Origin: Adhaeribacter terrigena
GTDB lineage: Bacteria > Bacteroidota > Bacteroidia > Cytophagales > Hymenobacteraceae
DNA length: 64,000 nt
Assembly: GCF_016623615.1 (NCBI RefSeq)
Contig: NZ_JAEHFX010000002.1
Location: forward strand, 62,001 to 126,000
Direction: 5' to 3'
The position numbers were made by a program, and so were the translations under genes. Positions 1 to 8,395 of this stretch are shown here, one piece after another; position 1 is the stretch's first letter, and each line of letters starts with the position of its first letter. The notes under the pieces are model-generated. The model searched no databases, was not told the origin of the DNA, and was given only the letters and a program-made list of their open reading frames with translations.

Positions 1-113
1 CTACAAATATACGATTTTTCCGGCAGAATATTTTATGGCCGCTTTGTTAATTGGTTTACGTTACAAAGGTAGTTTCGGGTGAAAGAGATACGTTACAGAT
101 TTCGCAGTTTGTT

Positions 114-773
114 TTACAGAATTTCCTTTATCCGGATTCTTCCTAGGTTCAGGCTTATTGTAAAACCGCCATTCGATATCTTTGGTACAAAATGGTAGTA
201 ACCGCCTAAAGTTAGTCCGGCAAAACGCAAAGGTAAAAACATAGCTTCTGCCTGAAGGATAATGCCGGGTTTGTGATGAGTTTTAACCTCATAACCGAGA
301 ACCTGATAAGTTCCGAAGAAACCAAAGTCTGCGGTTCGCTGGTGAACGGAAATTGGTTCTTCATATTTAGTATAACTTAAACCGGCAAAGGCCTGAAACT
401 GCAAAAATTTATCAAATTGTTTACGTTTCCCTGCGGTTAAAAAATATGATCCAATAAAATGCTCCGGCACCATATTGATCCGGTGGTTATCTTCTTTCCA
501 TTTTTGCGAAGCGGGCTGTGTATCGGCGAAAGAGCTACTAAATAATCCGCCCCGGACCAATTTGTTTTTAGGTAATGCGGCTGTAAGATGTAACGAAGCA
601 TTTGCTCCTGTTGAAGCCATGTTGGTGCTATTTATAAAAGAGCCTCCAACACCTAAACTCAAATACAACTGCTGCAGTTTTCGCTCCTGCTTCATTACCG
701 TTTCAGTTTGGGATTTCGCCGAAAAGCTTAGCAGCGAAAGTAAAAGCAGGGCAAGCGGACGCAGTATTCTCAT
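114..773 (-). CDS. Putative outer-membrane beta-barrel protein
   Basis: A 219-residue protein with an N-terminal signal peptide (hydrophobic residues 5-18, cleavage likely near SAKSQ). The mature part alternates glycine and aromatic residues (YLSLGVGGSF, LTLGGYYHF, FTISLNLG), as in small Bacteroidota outer-membrane barrels. It is transcribed away from the dcw cluster. An opposed array of MraZ-type boxes (866-913) lies 93-140 bases ahead of its ATG, so shared control is possible but unproven. No specific family was recognised. Confidence 0.6.
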   Translation of the reverse strand: MRILRPLALLLLSLLSFSAKSQTETVMKQERKLQQLYLSLGVGGSFINSTNMASTGANASLHLTAALPKNKLVRGGLFSSSFADTQPASQKWKEDNHRINMVPEHFIGSYFLTAGKRKQFDKFLQFQAFAGLSYTKYEEPISVHQRTADFGFFGTYQVLGYEVKTHHKPGIILQAEAMFLPLRFAGLTLGGYYHFVPKISNGGFTISLNLGRIRIKEIL

Positions 774-865
774 AGCCTGACATTTTTATTACAGAAGCAG
801 CTAATTTAATATTTGTTATTGAAAGCGCTACTATTTTTTTTGCTTTTGTTACAAATCGCTGCTTT

Positions 866-913
866 CCCCACTTTTCCCCACCGCCGGATTTTTCCTCCAC
901 TTTACCCCACTTT
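866..913 (-). promoter_or_regulatory. MraZ-type box array on the minus strand
   Basis: Read on the minus strand, AAAGTGGGG (905-913), AAAGTGGAG (895-903), GCGGTGGGG (about 876-884) and AAAGTGGGG (866-874) line up with spacings of about 10, 19 and 10 bases. MraZ is known to bind direct GTGG/AAAGTG-type boxes every 10 bases at the head of dcw operons. This array faces away from mraZ, toward the gene at 114-773. Confidence 0.5.
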
Positions 914-981
914 TTAAGTCGTTTTTGATAGTGTTTTGTCATTTTATTTGCTAATATATTGAAAAACAAATAGTTGTAAAT

Positions 982-1010
982 AAAACGCTATGCTTTTTAG
1001 CGATAAAACT
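982..1010 (+). repeat. Dispersed 29-nt motif, copy
   Basis: Core AAAACGCTATGCTTTT at 982-997, with a tail ending in AAAACT. It lies between the two MraZ-type arrays. Confidence 0.6.
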
Positions 1011-1053
1011 AAAAGAGTTTGCTTCCGGATTTTAAAAACCTAACCTCTGTAAA

Positions 1054-1100
1054 TGTGGATAACGTGGATAAGTGGGGTGGATAACCATAATTTATCCACA
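1054..1100. promoter_or_regulatory. Cluster of four DnaA-box-like 9-mers
   Basis: TGTGGATAA (1054-1062), CGTGGATAA (1063-1071) and GGTGGATAA (1076-1084) are reverse-strand DnaA boxes. TTATCCACA (1092-1100) is an exact forward box. The first two abut. The same GTGG elements could instead be degenerate MraZ sites, so factor identity is inference. DnaA control of division genes is known in other bacteria. Confidence 0.45.
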
Positions 1101-1126
1101 AAGTGGTAAAAAGTGGGGAAAAGTGA
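1100..1126 (+). promoter_or_regulatory. MraZ operator: three 10-base direct repeats
   Basis: AAAGTGGTAA, AAAGTGGGGA and AAAGTGATGC follow one another with an exact 10-base period. This matches the known MraZ site (AAAGTGK plus three bases, repeated). It lies just upstream of the mraZ -7 box, as expected for autoregulation of the dcw operon. Confidence 0.75.
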
Positions 1127-1148
1127 TGCTTCGTTTTTAGCGATTGTG

Positions 1149-1156
1149 TACTTTTG
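1149..1156 (+). promoter_or_regulatory. mraZ promoter -7 box
   Basis: TACTTTTG is a full match to the Bacteroidota -7 consensus TAnnTTTG. It lies 40 bases ahead of the mraZ ATG and just downstream of the MraZ boxes. No convincing -33 element was seen. Confidence 0.55.
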
Positions 1157-1196
1157 TTTACCTCTTAAACTAAGGGGTGAAGTGTGTAGTTACTGT

Positions 1197-1667
1197 ATGA
1201 ATTTTTTATCCGGCGAATACGAGTGCAAGCTTGACCCTAAGGGCCGGTTGGTTTTACCTGCGAAGATAAAAGCTAACCTGCCGGAGGCGTCGGGTAACCA
1301 GGTGGTGCTGACCCGCGGGTTTGAGCCATGCCTGGTACTGTACCCGAAGCAGGAATGGAAAACCATTTACGACCGGGTAGCCGCTTTAAACGAATTCAAC
1401 GAAGAGTACCGCCAATTTCAGCGGAATTTCTTTCGGGGCAATACCGAACTCGAGCTCGATAATACCGGTCGATTTGTTTTGCCACGTACCATGCAGCGCT
1501 ACGCCGACATAGAAAAAGAAGTAATTATTGTGGGTTTAGGCAACCGCGTGGAGATCTGGAACCCGGAGAAATACGAGGACTTTTTAATTAAAGACCAGCA
1601 GCAGTTCTCCAACCTGGCCCAGAAATTCCTCGGCGACCAGCCGGCCCCGCAACAACCTGTTATATAA
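1197..1667 (+). CDS. mraZ: Transcriptional regulator MraZ
   Basis: A 156-residue dcw regulator with two SpoVT/AbrB-like swapped-hairpin domains, marked by DPKGRLVLPAKIK near the N terminus and DNTGRFVLPRTM in the second half. I start it at the ATG that gives MNFLSGEYECKLD. A longer frame from 1113 would run back through the operator and promoter. It is two bases from rsmH and first in the operon. In other bacteria MraZ represses its own operon through boxes like those at 1100-1126. Confidence 0.93.
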   Translation: MNFLSGEYECKLDPKGRLVLPAKIKANLPEASGNQVVLTRGFEPCLVLYPKQEWKTIYDRVAALNEFNEEYRQFQRNFFRGNTELELDNTGRFVLPRTMQRYADIEKEVIIVGLGNRVEIWNPEKYEDFLIKDQQQFSNLAQKFLGDQPAPQQPVI

Positions 1668-1669
1668 GT

Positions 1670-2608
1670 ATGGCTTACCACAATCCTGTTATGCTCAGCG
1701 AGTCGGTGGAAGCCCTCGCTATTCACCCCGCCGGCATTTATGTAGACGTAACGTTTGGCGGCGGCGGGCATTCGGCCGAAATTCTGAAACACCTGGAAAC
1801 CGGTAAACTCTACAGTTTCGACCAGGATTCGGATGCCGAAGCGCAAAGCGAAAAACTGGAAGGTCCGAATTTTCAGTTCGTGAAAGCCAACTTCCGCCAC
1901 TTAAAGAAATTTTTGCGGCTTTACGGCGTGAAACAAGTGGACGGGATTCTGGCGGATCTCGGCGTTTCTTCGCACCAGTTCAACACCGCCGAAAGGGGTT
2001 TTTCTACCCGTTTCGAAGGCCCGCTGGATATGCGCATGGATACCGACGCGCCGCTTTCTGCTAAGGAAATTATTGCTACCTATTCCGAAGAGCAGCTGCA
2101 CAAAATTTTTGGCATGTACGGCGAAGTGAAAAACGCCAAAACCTTAGCCCAGAATATTGTAGCCGCCCGCAACGGTCAGGAAATAAATACCATTGCCGAA
2201 TTTAAAAAAGCCATTGCCGGCTGCACGCCCAAAGGCAAAGAAAATAAATACCTGGCCCAGGTTTTTCAGGCGCTCAGAATAGAAGCCAACGACGAAATGA
2301 AAGCCCTGGAAGAAATGCTGCTGCAGGCTGCCGAAGTATTAAAACCGGGCGGACGTTTGGTAGTGATCTCCTATCATTCGCTGGAAGACCGCCTGGTGAA
2401 GAACTTTATTCAGAAAGGCAAATTTCACGGCGACGTGGAGAAAGACTTTTTTGGCAACGAAATAAAACCGCTGGAAGCCGTGGTGCGCAAAGCCTTAACG
2501 CCCAGTGCCGAAGAGCTGCTGGAAAACAACCGTTCGCGCAGCGCCAAACTCCGGATTGCCACTAAAACCGGCGAGCTGAAATTTGACGAGAAAAGCAAAA
2601 AACGCTAG
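1670..2608 (+). CDS. rsmH: 16S rRNA (cytosine1402-N4)-methyltransferase RsmH
   Basis: A 312-residue SAM-dependent enzyme that N4-methylates C1402 of 16S rRNA in the ribosomal P site. It has the glycine-rich SAM loop VDVTFGGGGHS near residues 26-36, the motif ILADLGVSSHQF, and the C-terminal VISYHSLEDRLVK block. Length is typical. Its stop codon (TAG, 2606-2608) lies inside the core of a dispersed-motif copy, so the last residues (KSKKR) are partly encoded by the repeat. Confidence 0.95.
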   Translation: MAYHNPVMLSESVEALAIHPAGIYVDVTFGGGGHSAEILKHLETGKLYSFDQDSDAEAQSEKLEGPNFQFVKANFRHLKKFLRLYGVKQVDGILADLGVSSHQFNTAERGFSTRFEGPLDMRMDTDAPLSAKEIIATYSEEQLHKIFGMYGEVKNAKTLAQNIVAARNGQEINTIAEFKKAIAGCTPKGKENKYLAQVFQALRIEANDEMKALEEMLLQAAEVLKPGGRLVVISYHSLEDRLVKNFIQKGKFHGDVEKDFFGNEIKPLEAVVRKALTPSAEELLENNRSRSAKLRIATKTGELKFDEKSKKR

Positions 2609-2627
2609 GGTTTCCGGGTGAAAAACT
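2599..2627 (+). repeat. Dispersed 29-nt motif overlapping the rsmH stop
   Basis: Core AAAACGCTAGGGTTTC (2599-2614) and tail GGGTGAAAAACT. The core supplies the final AAA CGC TAG of rsmH, and the intrinsic terminator follows directly. Confidence 0.65.
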
Positions 2628-2638
2628 AAAAAAAAAGC

Positions 2639-2661
2639 AAGCGGGAAACCCCCGCTTTTTT
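2639..2661 (+). terminator. Intrinsic terminator after rsmH
   Basis: Stem AAGCGGG / CCCGCTT with loop AAACC, followed by a T run. It would cut mraZ-rsmH transcription from the downstream division genes, at least partly. Confidence 0.65.
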
Positions 2662-2695
2662 AGGCGATAAGAATTTTAGAAGAAGAAGAGAGATG

Positions 2696-2724
2696 ACTTT
2701 TTAAGCTGAAAACACTACCATTTT
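2696..2724 (-). repeat. Dispersed 29-nt motif, inverted copy
   Basis: Reads tail then core on the plus strand: ACTTTTTAAGCT then AAAACACTACCATTTT (2709-2724). Confidence 0.55.
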
Positions 2725-2888
2725 TCCTGTAAATAAAGGCGGAGAATTGTCCGTTTCCGGTGGGGGTAGGAGCTCCCGGAAAAAGAAACGCTCCGGCTTT
2801 GGTTCCTGAAATATCTGTTCAGGATGCTGCGCGGAAATAAAAAGCCCTTCCCGGTTTACCGGGAGGGGTTCAGGTAGAAAAGCTGGCA

Positions 2889-2917
2889 AAAACGCTATGG
2901 TTTTAGCCCTAAAAAGT
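2889..2917 (+). repeat. Dispersed 29-nt motif upstream of the ftsL-like gene
   Basis: Core AAAACGCTATGGTTTT (2889-2904), the commonest form, and tail GCCCTAAAAAGT. It is one of few copies close to a gene start (30 bases before the ATG at 2947). Confidence 0.65.
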
Positions 2918-2946
2918 AAACAAGTTTGAATAGATTTTAACCTGAA

Positions 2947-3381
2947 ATGGCTGTAAACACCTTAAAACCGAAACAAAAAGCTGCCCCGCGCGCCAATACC
3001 ATGCGCCCGCAGCCCAAGCCGAAGGTAGAGGAAACTCCACGGTCTAAGGGTACCAGTATTTTCCACCTGCTCGAGCGCTACACTAACATGGATGCCATCT
3101 TCCGCGATGGCCTTCCGGTAAAATATTTGCCGCAGGTTTTGTTTAGCATGGGCGTAGCGCTTTTTTACATCGGCAATACCCATTATGCCGAAAAAAGCAT
3201 CCGGAAAATAGATAAATTAAAAATTGAGACCGAAGACCTTCGCGCCGATTACACCACCCTGAAATCGGATTATATGGAAGCCAGCAAGCAAAGCGAAGTG
3301 GCTCGTAACGTGTTGCCTTTGGGTCTGGAAGAAAGTAAAACGCCCCCTTACCAGGTAATTGTAAAAAAAGATGAATATTAA
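2947..3381 (+). CDS. FtsL-like division protein
   Basis: A 144-residue protein in the ftsL position between rsmH and the division transpeptidase. It has a basic, proline-rich cytoplasmic tail (residues 1-45), one membrane segment near 62-78 (LPQVLFSMGVALFYIG) and a periplasmic coiled-coil stretch (KSIRKIDKLKIETEDLRADY). This layout fits FtsL, which forms a complex with FtsB and FtsQ. It overlaps the next gene by 11 bases, indicating translational coupling. The role rests on position and topology, since FtsL sequences diverge strongly. Confidence 0.75.
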   Translation: MAVNTLKPKQKAAPRANTMRPQPKPKVEETPRSKGTSIFHLLERYTNMDAIFRDGLPVKYLPQVLFSMGVALFYIGNTHYAEKSIRKIDKLKIETEDLRADYTTLKSDYMEASKQSEVARNVLPLGLEESKTPPYQVIVKKDEY

Positions 3382-5476
3382 GAAATCCATTCTCACGCGG
3401 GTGCGGGTGGCCTTTTTGCTCATCGCCCTTTTTGCCTTTGCCATTGTTGTAAAGGTTGGCCGCATTCAGTTTGCCGACGGCAACAAATGGAAAGCCATAG
3501 AACGCGAACGCCGGTTCGTGTACCAGCCGGTTTACGCCACGCGCGGCAATATCTTTTCCGATAACGAAAGCATCCTGGCTACATCCTTACCTTTTTACCG
3601 CGTAGCCTTCGATCCAAGCATTGCCGATAAAAAGATATTCGACGAAAAAATAGATTCGCTGGCGTTGTTGCTCTCGCGGTTCTACCAGGATAAATCGGCG
3701 GAAGAATACAAGCGCAAGATCAAGAATGCCCGCCTGAAAGACCGCCGATACGTGCGTTTGAATAACCGCCAGATCAATTACCAGGAGAAAAAAATGATGG
3801 CCAAATGGCCCATTTTCCGCAACGGTAAAAATAAAGGCGGCGTGATCTTCGAGAAAGTAGACAAGCGTTTCCGGCCTTTTGGCATGCTCGCGCAGCGTAC
3901 TATTGGCTTTATAAATGAAGATAAGAACGGGGCCGGCCTGGAATATACTTACAACAACAAGCTGGCCGGGAAAGATGGCGAAGCGCTGTTTGAACGCATG
4001 GCCGGCGGCAGCAAACAGGTTTACGACGGCACCGAAGTAAAACCGCTTCCGGGCTACGACATTAAAACCACCATCGATATCAACCTCCAGGACGTAGCTG
4101 AAAATGCCCTGGAAAAAGCCTTGGTTGCCCACGATGCCGAATACGGTTGCGTGATTTTGATGGAAGTAAAAACCGGGGAAATTAAAGCCATTGCCAACTT
4201 AGGCCGTATTGCCGAAGATGTGTACATGGAAAACTACAACTACGCCGTTGCGAATCAGGGGCTTACCGAGCCGGGTTCTACCTTTAAGCTGGCCTCCATG
4301 ATGGCTTTACTCGAAGATTCCAACATGCAGTTAACTGATTCGGTAGAAACCGGTAAAGGAAAGCAGAAATTCGGGGGCGTGCTCATGACCGATTCCAAAG
4401 AAGGCGGTTACGGTACCATTACCGTGGAAGATGTTTTTGCGAAATCTTCGAACGTGGGTATCGCCAAGCTGATAGAAGAGCAATTTGGCAACCAGCCGCA
4501 GAAATACATAGATTATCTGCAAAAATTCGGTTTGAACAGCACGCTGGGTTTTCAGTTGGCCGGCGAAGCCAGACCATATATTAAAAAGCCTACGGACAGA
4601 AGCTGGAGCCGCACCACCCTTTCGCGGATGAGCATTGGTTACGAACTGAAAATTTCGCCGCTGCAGACTTTAACCTTATATAATGCCATTGCCAATAACG
4701 GGGTAAAAGTGCAGCCGATCATTGTAAAAGAAACGCGCAAAGCCGATAAAACCATAGAGCGCTACCAGGCAAAGGTGCTCAACGAAAAGATTTGTTCCGA
4801 CGAAACCCTGAAAAAACTGCGTCAGATGATGGAATCGGTAGTGGAACATGGCACCGGTCGGCACGTGAAAAGTCCTGATTACAAGGTAGCCGGCAAAACC
4901 GGTACCGCCCGTAAGATTAAGAACGGAAAATATATTAAAACGTATTCTACGTCCTTTGCCGGCTATTTCCCCGCCGAAAACCCGAAATACAGCTGCATTG
5001 TGATCATTGATAGTCCGCAGCGCGCCGCCCAATACGGAGGAGATGTGGCCGCACCGGTTTTCCGCGAACTTGCTGATAAGGCTTACGCCCGCGACCTGAC
5101 CAGCCACAAACCGATGAGTGCCCGCATTACGCCGGACACCAGGTCGTTGCCGGTGGTAAAAGCCGGTAGTCAGGATGAACTAAGCCTGATCTGCAACCGC
5201 CTGGGAATCAGTAATCACCCGGTAGGCAGCAACATGGAAGACGAATGGGTGAAAGCCGATTCGCAGAACCGCTCTTATAACTGGAAACCCAATAAAGTGA
5301 TAACCAACCGCGTGCCCGACGTAACCGGCATGACCATTCGCGACGCACTTTATTTACTAGGAAACCAGGGACTGAAGATCCGCAAACTCGGAAATTCGGG
5401 CCGGGTGCAAAGCCAGTCGATACCGGCGGGTTCGCCTATTCAAAAAGGAAGTATCATTACCATAACTGTAAGCTAA
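3371..5476 (+). CDS. ftsI: Division-specific peptidoglycan transpeptidase (PBP3/FtsI) with PASTA domain
   Basis: A 701-residue class B penicillin-binding protein that crosslinks septal peptidoglycan. It has an N-terminal membrane anchor (about residues 10-30), a dimerisation domain, and a transpeptidase domain with SxxK as STFK (catalytic Ser303), SSN (KSSNVG) and KTGTA (Lys509). A C-terminal PASTA domain starts near residue 640 (VPDVTGMTIRDALYLLG), common in Bacteroidota FtsI. It overlaps the ftsL-like gene by 11 bases and murE by one base. Confidence 0.95.
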   Translation: MNIKKSILTRVRVAFLLIALFAFAIVVKVGRIQFADGNKWKAIERERRFVYQPVYATRGNIFSDNESILATSLPFYRVAFDPSIADKKIFDEKIDSLALLLSRFYQDKSAEEYKRKIKNARLKDRRYVRLNNRQINYQEKKMMAKWPIFRNGKNKGGVIFEKVDKRFRPFGMLAQRTIGFINEDKNGAGLEYTYNNKLAGKDGEALFERMAGGSKQVYDGTEVKPLPGYDIKTTIDINLQDVAENALEKALVAHDAEYGCVILMEVKTGEIKAIANLGRIAEDVYMENYNYAVANQGLTEPGSTFKLASMMALLEDSNMQLTDSVETGKGKQKFGGVLMTDSKEGGYGTITVEDVFAKSSNVGIAKLIEEQFGNQPQKYIDYLQKFGLNSTLGFQLAGEARPYIKKPTDRSWSRTTLSRMSIGYELKISPLQTLTLYNAIANNGVKVQPIIVKETRKADKTIERYQAKVLNEKICSDETLKKLRQMMESVVEHGTGRHVKSPDYKVAGKTGTARKIKNGKYIKTYSTSFAGYFPAENPKYSCIVIIDSPQRAAQYGGDVAAPVFRELADKAYARDLTSHKPMSARITPDTRSLPVVKAGSQDELSLICNRLGISNHPVGSNMEDEWVKADSQNRSYNWKPNKVITNRVPDVTGMTIRDALYLLGNQGLKIRKLGNSGRVQSQSIPAGSPIQKGSIITITVS

Positions 5477-6951
5477 TGCCCAACCTGCAGGTTCTCTTAG
5501 AGGGAAATCCGGAAGTCATTCAGGTGCTCGGCAATGCCGGAACCGAAATTCAAAGCCTCACCATGGATTCGCGCCAGGCCGCTCCGGGTGTGGCTTTCTT
5601 CGCTTTGCGCGGCGTGCAAGCCGACGGCCATAATTTTATTCCGCAAGCCGTAGCTGCCGGCGCTTCAGCCATTATCTGCGAAACGCTTCCTGATAACGCT
5701 GAAAAACTGGCCGAAAACGCTACCATAATTCAGGTGAAAAGTGCGGCTGCGGCCCTGGGTTTTATGGCCTCTGCTTTCTATGGCGAACCATCCAAAAAAC
5801 TGAAACTGGTTGGGGTAACCGGCACGAACGGTAAAACCACTTGCGTAACGCTTTTGCACAAACTTTTCCGCGAACTCGGTTATTCGGTTGGCCTGCTTTC
5901 AACGGTCCAGAACCAGATAAACGAAACCGTAATTCCGGCTACGCACACCACGCCCGATGCCATTACGCTGAATAAATTGCTGGCCGATATGGTAAAAGCC
6001 GGTTGCACGCATTGCTTCATGGAAGTAAGTTCGCACGCCTTAATTCAGCACCGCGTTACCGGCCTGGAATTCAAAGGCGCCGTTTTTACCAACATTACCC
6101 ACGATCATTTAGATTACCATGGCACGTTCGACGAATACATCAAAGCCAAGAAATTATTCTTCGATCACCTGAATAAAAAAGCCTTCGCGCTGGTTAACGC
6201 CGATGATAAACGCGGCGCGGTAATGCTGCAAAACACCAAAGCCGAAACCCACGAATATTCCTTACGGAAAGCCACCGAATTCAAAGCGCGTCTGCTCGAT
6301 AATTCCATTCAGGGTTTGCACCTGGAAATTGACGGCCACGAAATTCTGTTCCGTTTGATTGGCACGTTCAACGCCTATAATATTCTGGCGGTGTATGGCG
6401 CAGCCGTTTTACTAGGCGAAGATAAAATCGAAGTGCTGACCGTGCTTTCCAATTTAACTTCCGCCGCCGGCCGTTTCGATTACCTGATTTCCGATTCGCA
6501 GATCACCGGTATTGTAGATTACGCGCACACGCCCGATGCTTTGGAAAACGTGTTGAGTACCATTCAGCAAATAAGAAAACCGGAGCAGAAAATTATTACG
6601 GTAGTAGGTTGTGGCGGAAACCGCGACGCGGCCAAACGCCCGGTAATGGCCGAAATTGCCTGCAAATTCAGCGATAAAGTGTTGCTCACTTCCGATAATC
6701 CGCGCGACGAAGAGCCGCAGGAAATTCTGAACCAGATGCAGGCCGGCGTAAAACCAACCGAACTCAGAAAAACGCTATCGATTATTGACCGAAAAGAGGC
6801 TATAAAAACCGCCGTTGCTTTGGCCGATGCGAACGACATTATTCTGGTTGCCGGCAAAGGCCACGAAACCTACCAGGAAGTAAAAGGCCAGCGCTCGCCC
6901 TTCGATGACAAGCAGGTGCTGCGCGAGCTGTTTACCTTGCTTGGAAAATAA
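5476..6951 (+). CDS. murE: UDP-MurNAc-L-Ala-D-Glu:meso-diaminopimelate ligase MurE
   Basis: A 491-residue cytoplasmic Mur ligase adding the third residue of the peptidoglycan stem peptide. It has the ATP loop GTNGKTT near residue 117 and the DNPRDEEP motif, whose DNPR signature marks meso-diaminopimelate specificity. The C-terminal GKGHETYQ is typical. The ATG shares its first base with the ftsI stop (TAATG). Confidence 0.95.
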   Translation: MPNLQVLLEGNPEVIQVLGNAGTEIQSLTMDSRQAAPGVAFFALRGVQADGHNFIPQAVAAGASAIICETLPDNAEKLAENATIIQVKSAAAALGFMASAFYGEPSKKLKLVGVTGTNGKTTCVTLLHKLFRELGYSVGLLSTVQNQINETVIPATHTTPDAITLNKLLADMVKAGCTHCFMEVSSHALIQHRVTGLEFKGAVFTNITHDHLDYHGTFDEYIKAKKLFFDHLNKKAFALVNADDKRGAVMLQNTKAETHEYSLRKATEFKARLLDNSIQGLHLEIDGHEILFRLIGTFNAYNILAVYGAAVLLGEDKIEVLTVLSNLTSAAGRFDYLISDSQITGIVDYAHTPDALENVLSTIQQIRKPEQKIITVVGCGGNRDAAKRPVMAEIACKFSDKVLLTSDNPRDEEPQEILNQMQAGVKPTELRKTLSIIDRKEAIKTAVALADANDIILVAGKGHETYQEVKGQRSPFDDKQVLRELFTLLGK

Positions 6952-7036
6952 ATTGTTAAATGGTTTAATTGTTGAATGGTTGTTTTTGAAGTTTTTACTA
7001 ACAATTTAACCATGCAACAATGCAACAATTAAAATA
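6952..7036. repeat. Simple-sequence inverted repeat between murE and mraY
   Basis: Left arm built from ATTGTT / ATGGTTTAATTGTT units. The right arm has the complementary units AACAATTTAACCAT and CAACAATTAAA. It could form a long AT-rich hairpin. No motif copy was seen in its loop. Confidence 0.5.
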
Positions 7037-7039
7037 AAA

Positions 7040-8263
7040 ATGCTCTACTACCTATTCGACTATTTAGACAAAACTTACGACATTCCGGGTTTAGGGGTGT
7101 TTCAATATATTTCCTTCCGGGCAGGGGCAGCTGTGTTGGTGTCGTTGCTTATTGCCATGATCTTAGGTGGTAAATTAATAGAAATGCTCCGCCGCATGCA
7201 GGTAGGCGAAAGCATCCGCGACCTGGGTCTGGAAGGGCAGCTGGAAAAAAAGGGCACGCCAACCATGGGCGGTTTTATTATTCTGGCGGCCATCGTGATT
7301 CCAACGTTGTTGTTTGCCAAACTTCATAATACCTATATCATCCTGATGCTGGTTTCTACGATCTGGCTGGGTATTATTGGTTTCCTGGATGATTACATTA
7401 AAGTTTTCAGAAAAAATAAAGAAGGTCTGGCCGGTCGCTTTAAAATTATCGGGCAGGTTGGTTTGGGGTTGATTGTGGGTTGTACGCTGTTCTTTTCCGA
7501 AGACGTTACCGTACGGCAATACATTACCGCGAAAGGCGCCGCTGCGGCCGATGCCGTTTCTTCGGTTTCCTACCAGGATGTGCGCAAAATGGTAACCACT
7601 ATTCCGTTTGCCAAAAACAACGAACTCGACTACCACAAATTCTTCAGCTTTGCCTCGCCGGTTCTGGGTTCTTTTGCCCGTTTTCTCTACATTCCCCTCG
7701 TAATTCTTATCATAACGGCGGTTTCGAACGGCGCGAATATTACCGATGGCATCGATGGATTAGCCGCCGGAACTTCCGCAATCATTGGTACCACGCTGGC
7801 AATTTTCGCCTGGGTTTCGGGTAACGCCATTTTTGCCGATTACCTCAATATCATGTTCATTCCGAATACCGGCGAGCTCGTTATTTTCTGTACCGCCTTT
7901 GTGGGGGCCTGCGTGGGCTTTTTGTGGTACAATTCTTATCCGGCGCAGGTTTTTATGGGCGATACCGGCAGTTTATCGATCGGCGGTATTATTGCGGTGC
8001 TGGCTTTAATTCTGCGGAAAGAACTTTTAATTCCGGTGCTTTGCGGCATTTTTCTCATCGAAAATTTATCGGTAATGCTGCAGGTGAGCTACTTTAAATA
8101 CACGAAGAAAAAATACGGCGAAGGCAGAAGAATTTTCAAAATGAGCCCGCTGCACCATCATTACCAGAAACTGGGTTACCACGAAGCAAAGATCGTTTCC
8201 CGCTTCTGGACCGTGGGTATTATGCTGGCCGTTTTAACGCTGGTAACTTTAAAGCTTCAGTAA
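7040..8263 (+). CDS. mraY: Phospho-MurNAc-pentapeptide transferase MraY
   Basis: A 407-residue integral membrane enzyme that moves phospho-MurNAc-pentapeptide onto undecaprenyl phosphate to make lipid I. Family motifs are GTPTMGG near residue 73, the Asp-rich GFLDDYIKV near 115, [12 protein letters not shown] near 234, [12 protein letters not shown] near 305 and the C-terminal MSPLHHHYQ. About ten membrane segments are visible. There is an insertion of about 25 residues after [11 protein letters not shown]. Confidence 0.95.
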   Translation: MLYYLFDYLDKTYDIPGLGVFQYISFRAGAAVLVSLLIAMILGGKLIEMLRRMQVGESIRDLGLEGQLEKKGTPTMGGFIILAAIVIPTLLFAKLHNTYIILMLVSTIWLGIIGFLDDYIKVFRKNKEGLAGRFKIIGQVGLGLIVGCTLFFSEDVTVRQYITAKGAAAADAVSSVSYQDVRKMVTTIPFAKNNELDYHKFFSFASPVLGSFARFLYIPLVILIITAVSNGANITDGIDGLAAGTSAIIGTTLAIFAWVSGNAIFADYLNIMFIPNTGELVIFCTAFVGACVGFLWYNSYPAQVFMGDTGSLSIGGIIAVLALILRKELLIPVLCGIFLIENLSVMLQVSYFKYTKKKYGEGRRIFKMSPLHHHYQKLGYHEAKIVSRFWTVGIMLAVLTLVTLKLQ

Positions 8264-8267
8264 GAGA

Positions 8268-8393
8268 AATTGTTGATTGCTAATTGCTGATTGTTAATTG
8301 AAAAAATGATCGGCAAATTCAGGAATCAGATTTAAACCACGATTTTGGTTAAATGAAATCAATCAACAATTAACAATCAACAATTAGCAATTA
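8268..8393. repeat. Simple-sequence inverted repeat between mraY and murD
   Basis: Left arm of TTGTTGATTGCTAATTG-type units and right arm of CAATCAACAATTAACAAT-type units are reverse complements, about 30 bases each. The loop of about 60 bases contains no 29-nt motif. Confidence 0.55.
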
Positions 8394-8395
8394 AA

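Larger units (their letters stand above)
774..1196. other. Divergent control region ahead of mraZ
   Basis: This 423-base gap holds two opposed arrays of 10-base-spaced GTGG boxes, four DnaA-box-like 9-mers, one copy of the dispersed 29-nt motif and a -7 promoter box. These are listed separately. I see no credible gene here; an open frame on the minus strand is low-complexity and follows the box array. Confidence 0.6.
2609..2946. other. Repeat-rich gap inside the dcw cluster
   Basis: This 338-base gap between rsmH and the ftsL-like gene holds a terminator, an inverted and a direct copy of the 29-nt motif, and a CCCTTCCCGG / CCGGGAGGGG hairpin around 2846-2871. No gene was recognised; the reverse open frame at 2701-2889 looks like translated repeat. 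Confidence 0.6.

Noticed and set aside
1-113. Gene at the left edge
   Set aside because: No frame with coding character was seen; it is the downstream flank of the minus-strand gene at 114.
703-969. Minus-strand open frame of 88 codons
   Set aside because: It translates the GTGG box array and low-complexity sequence and overlaps the start of the real gene at 773 in another frame.
1054-1100. Replication origin
   Set aside because: DnaA-like boxes are present, but there is no dnaA, dnaN or clear unwinding element, and the site sits in the dcw promoter.
6768-6783. Motif core-like AAAACGCTATCG in murE
   Set aside because: It lacks the tail and encodes ordinary MurE residues, so it is probably chance.
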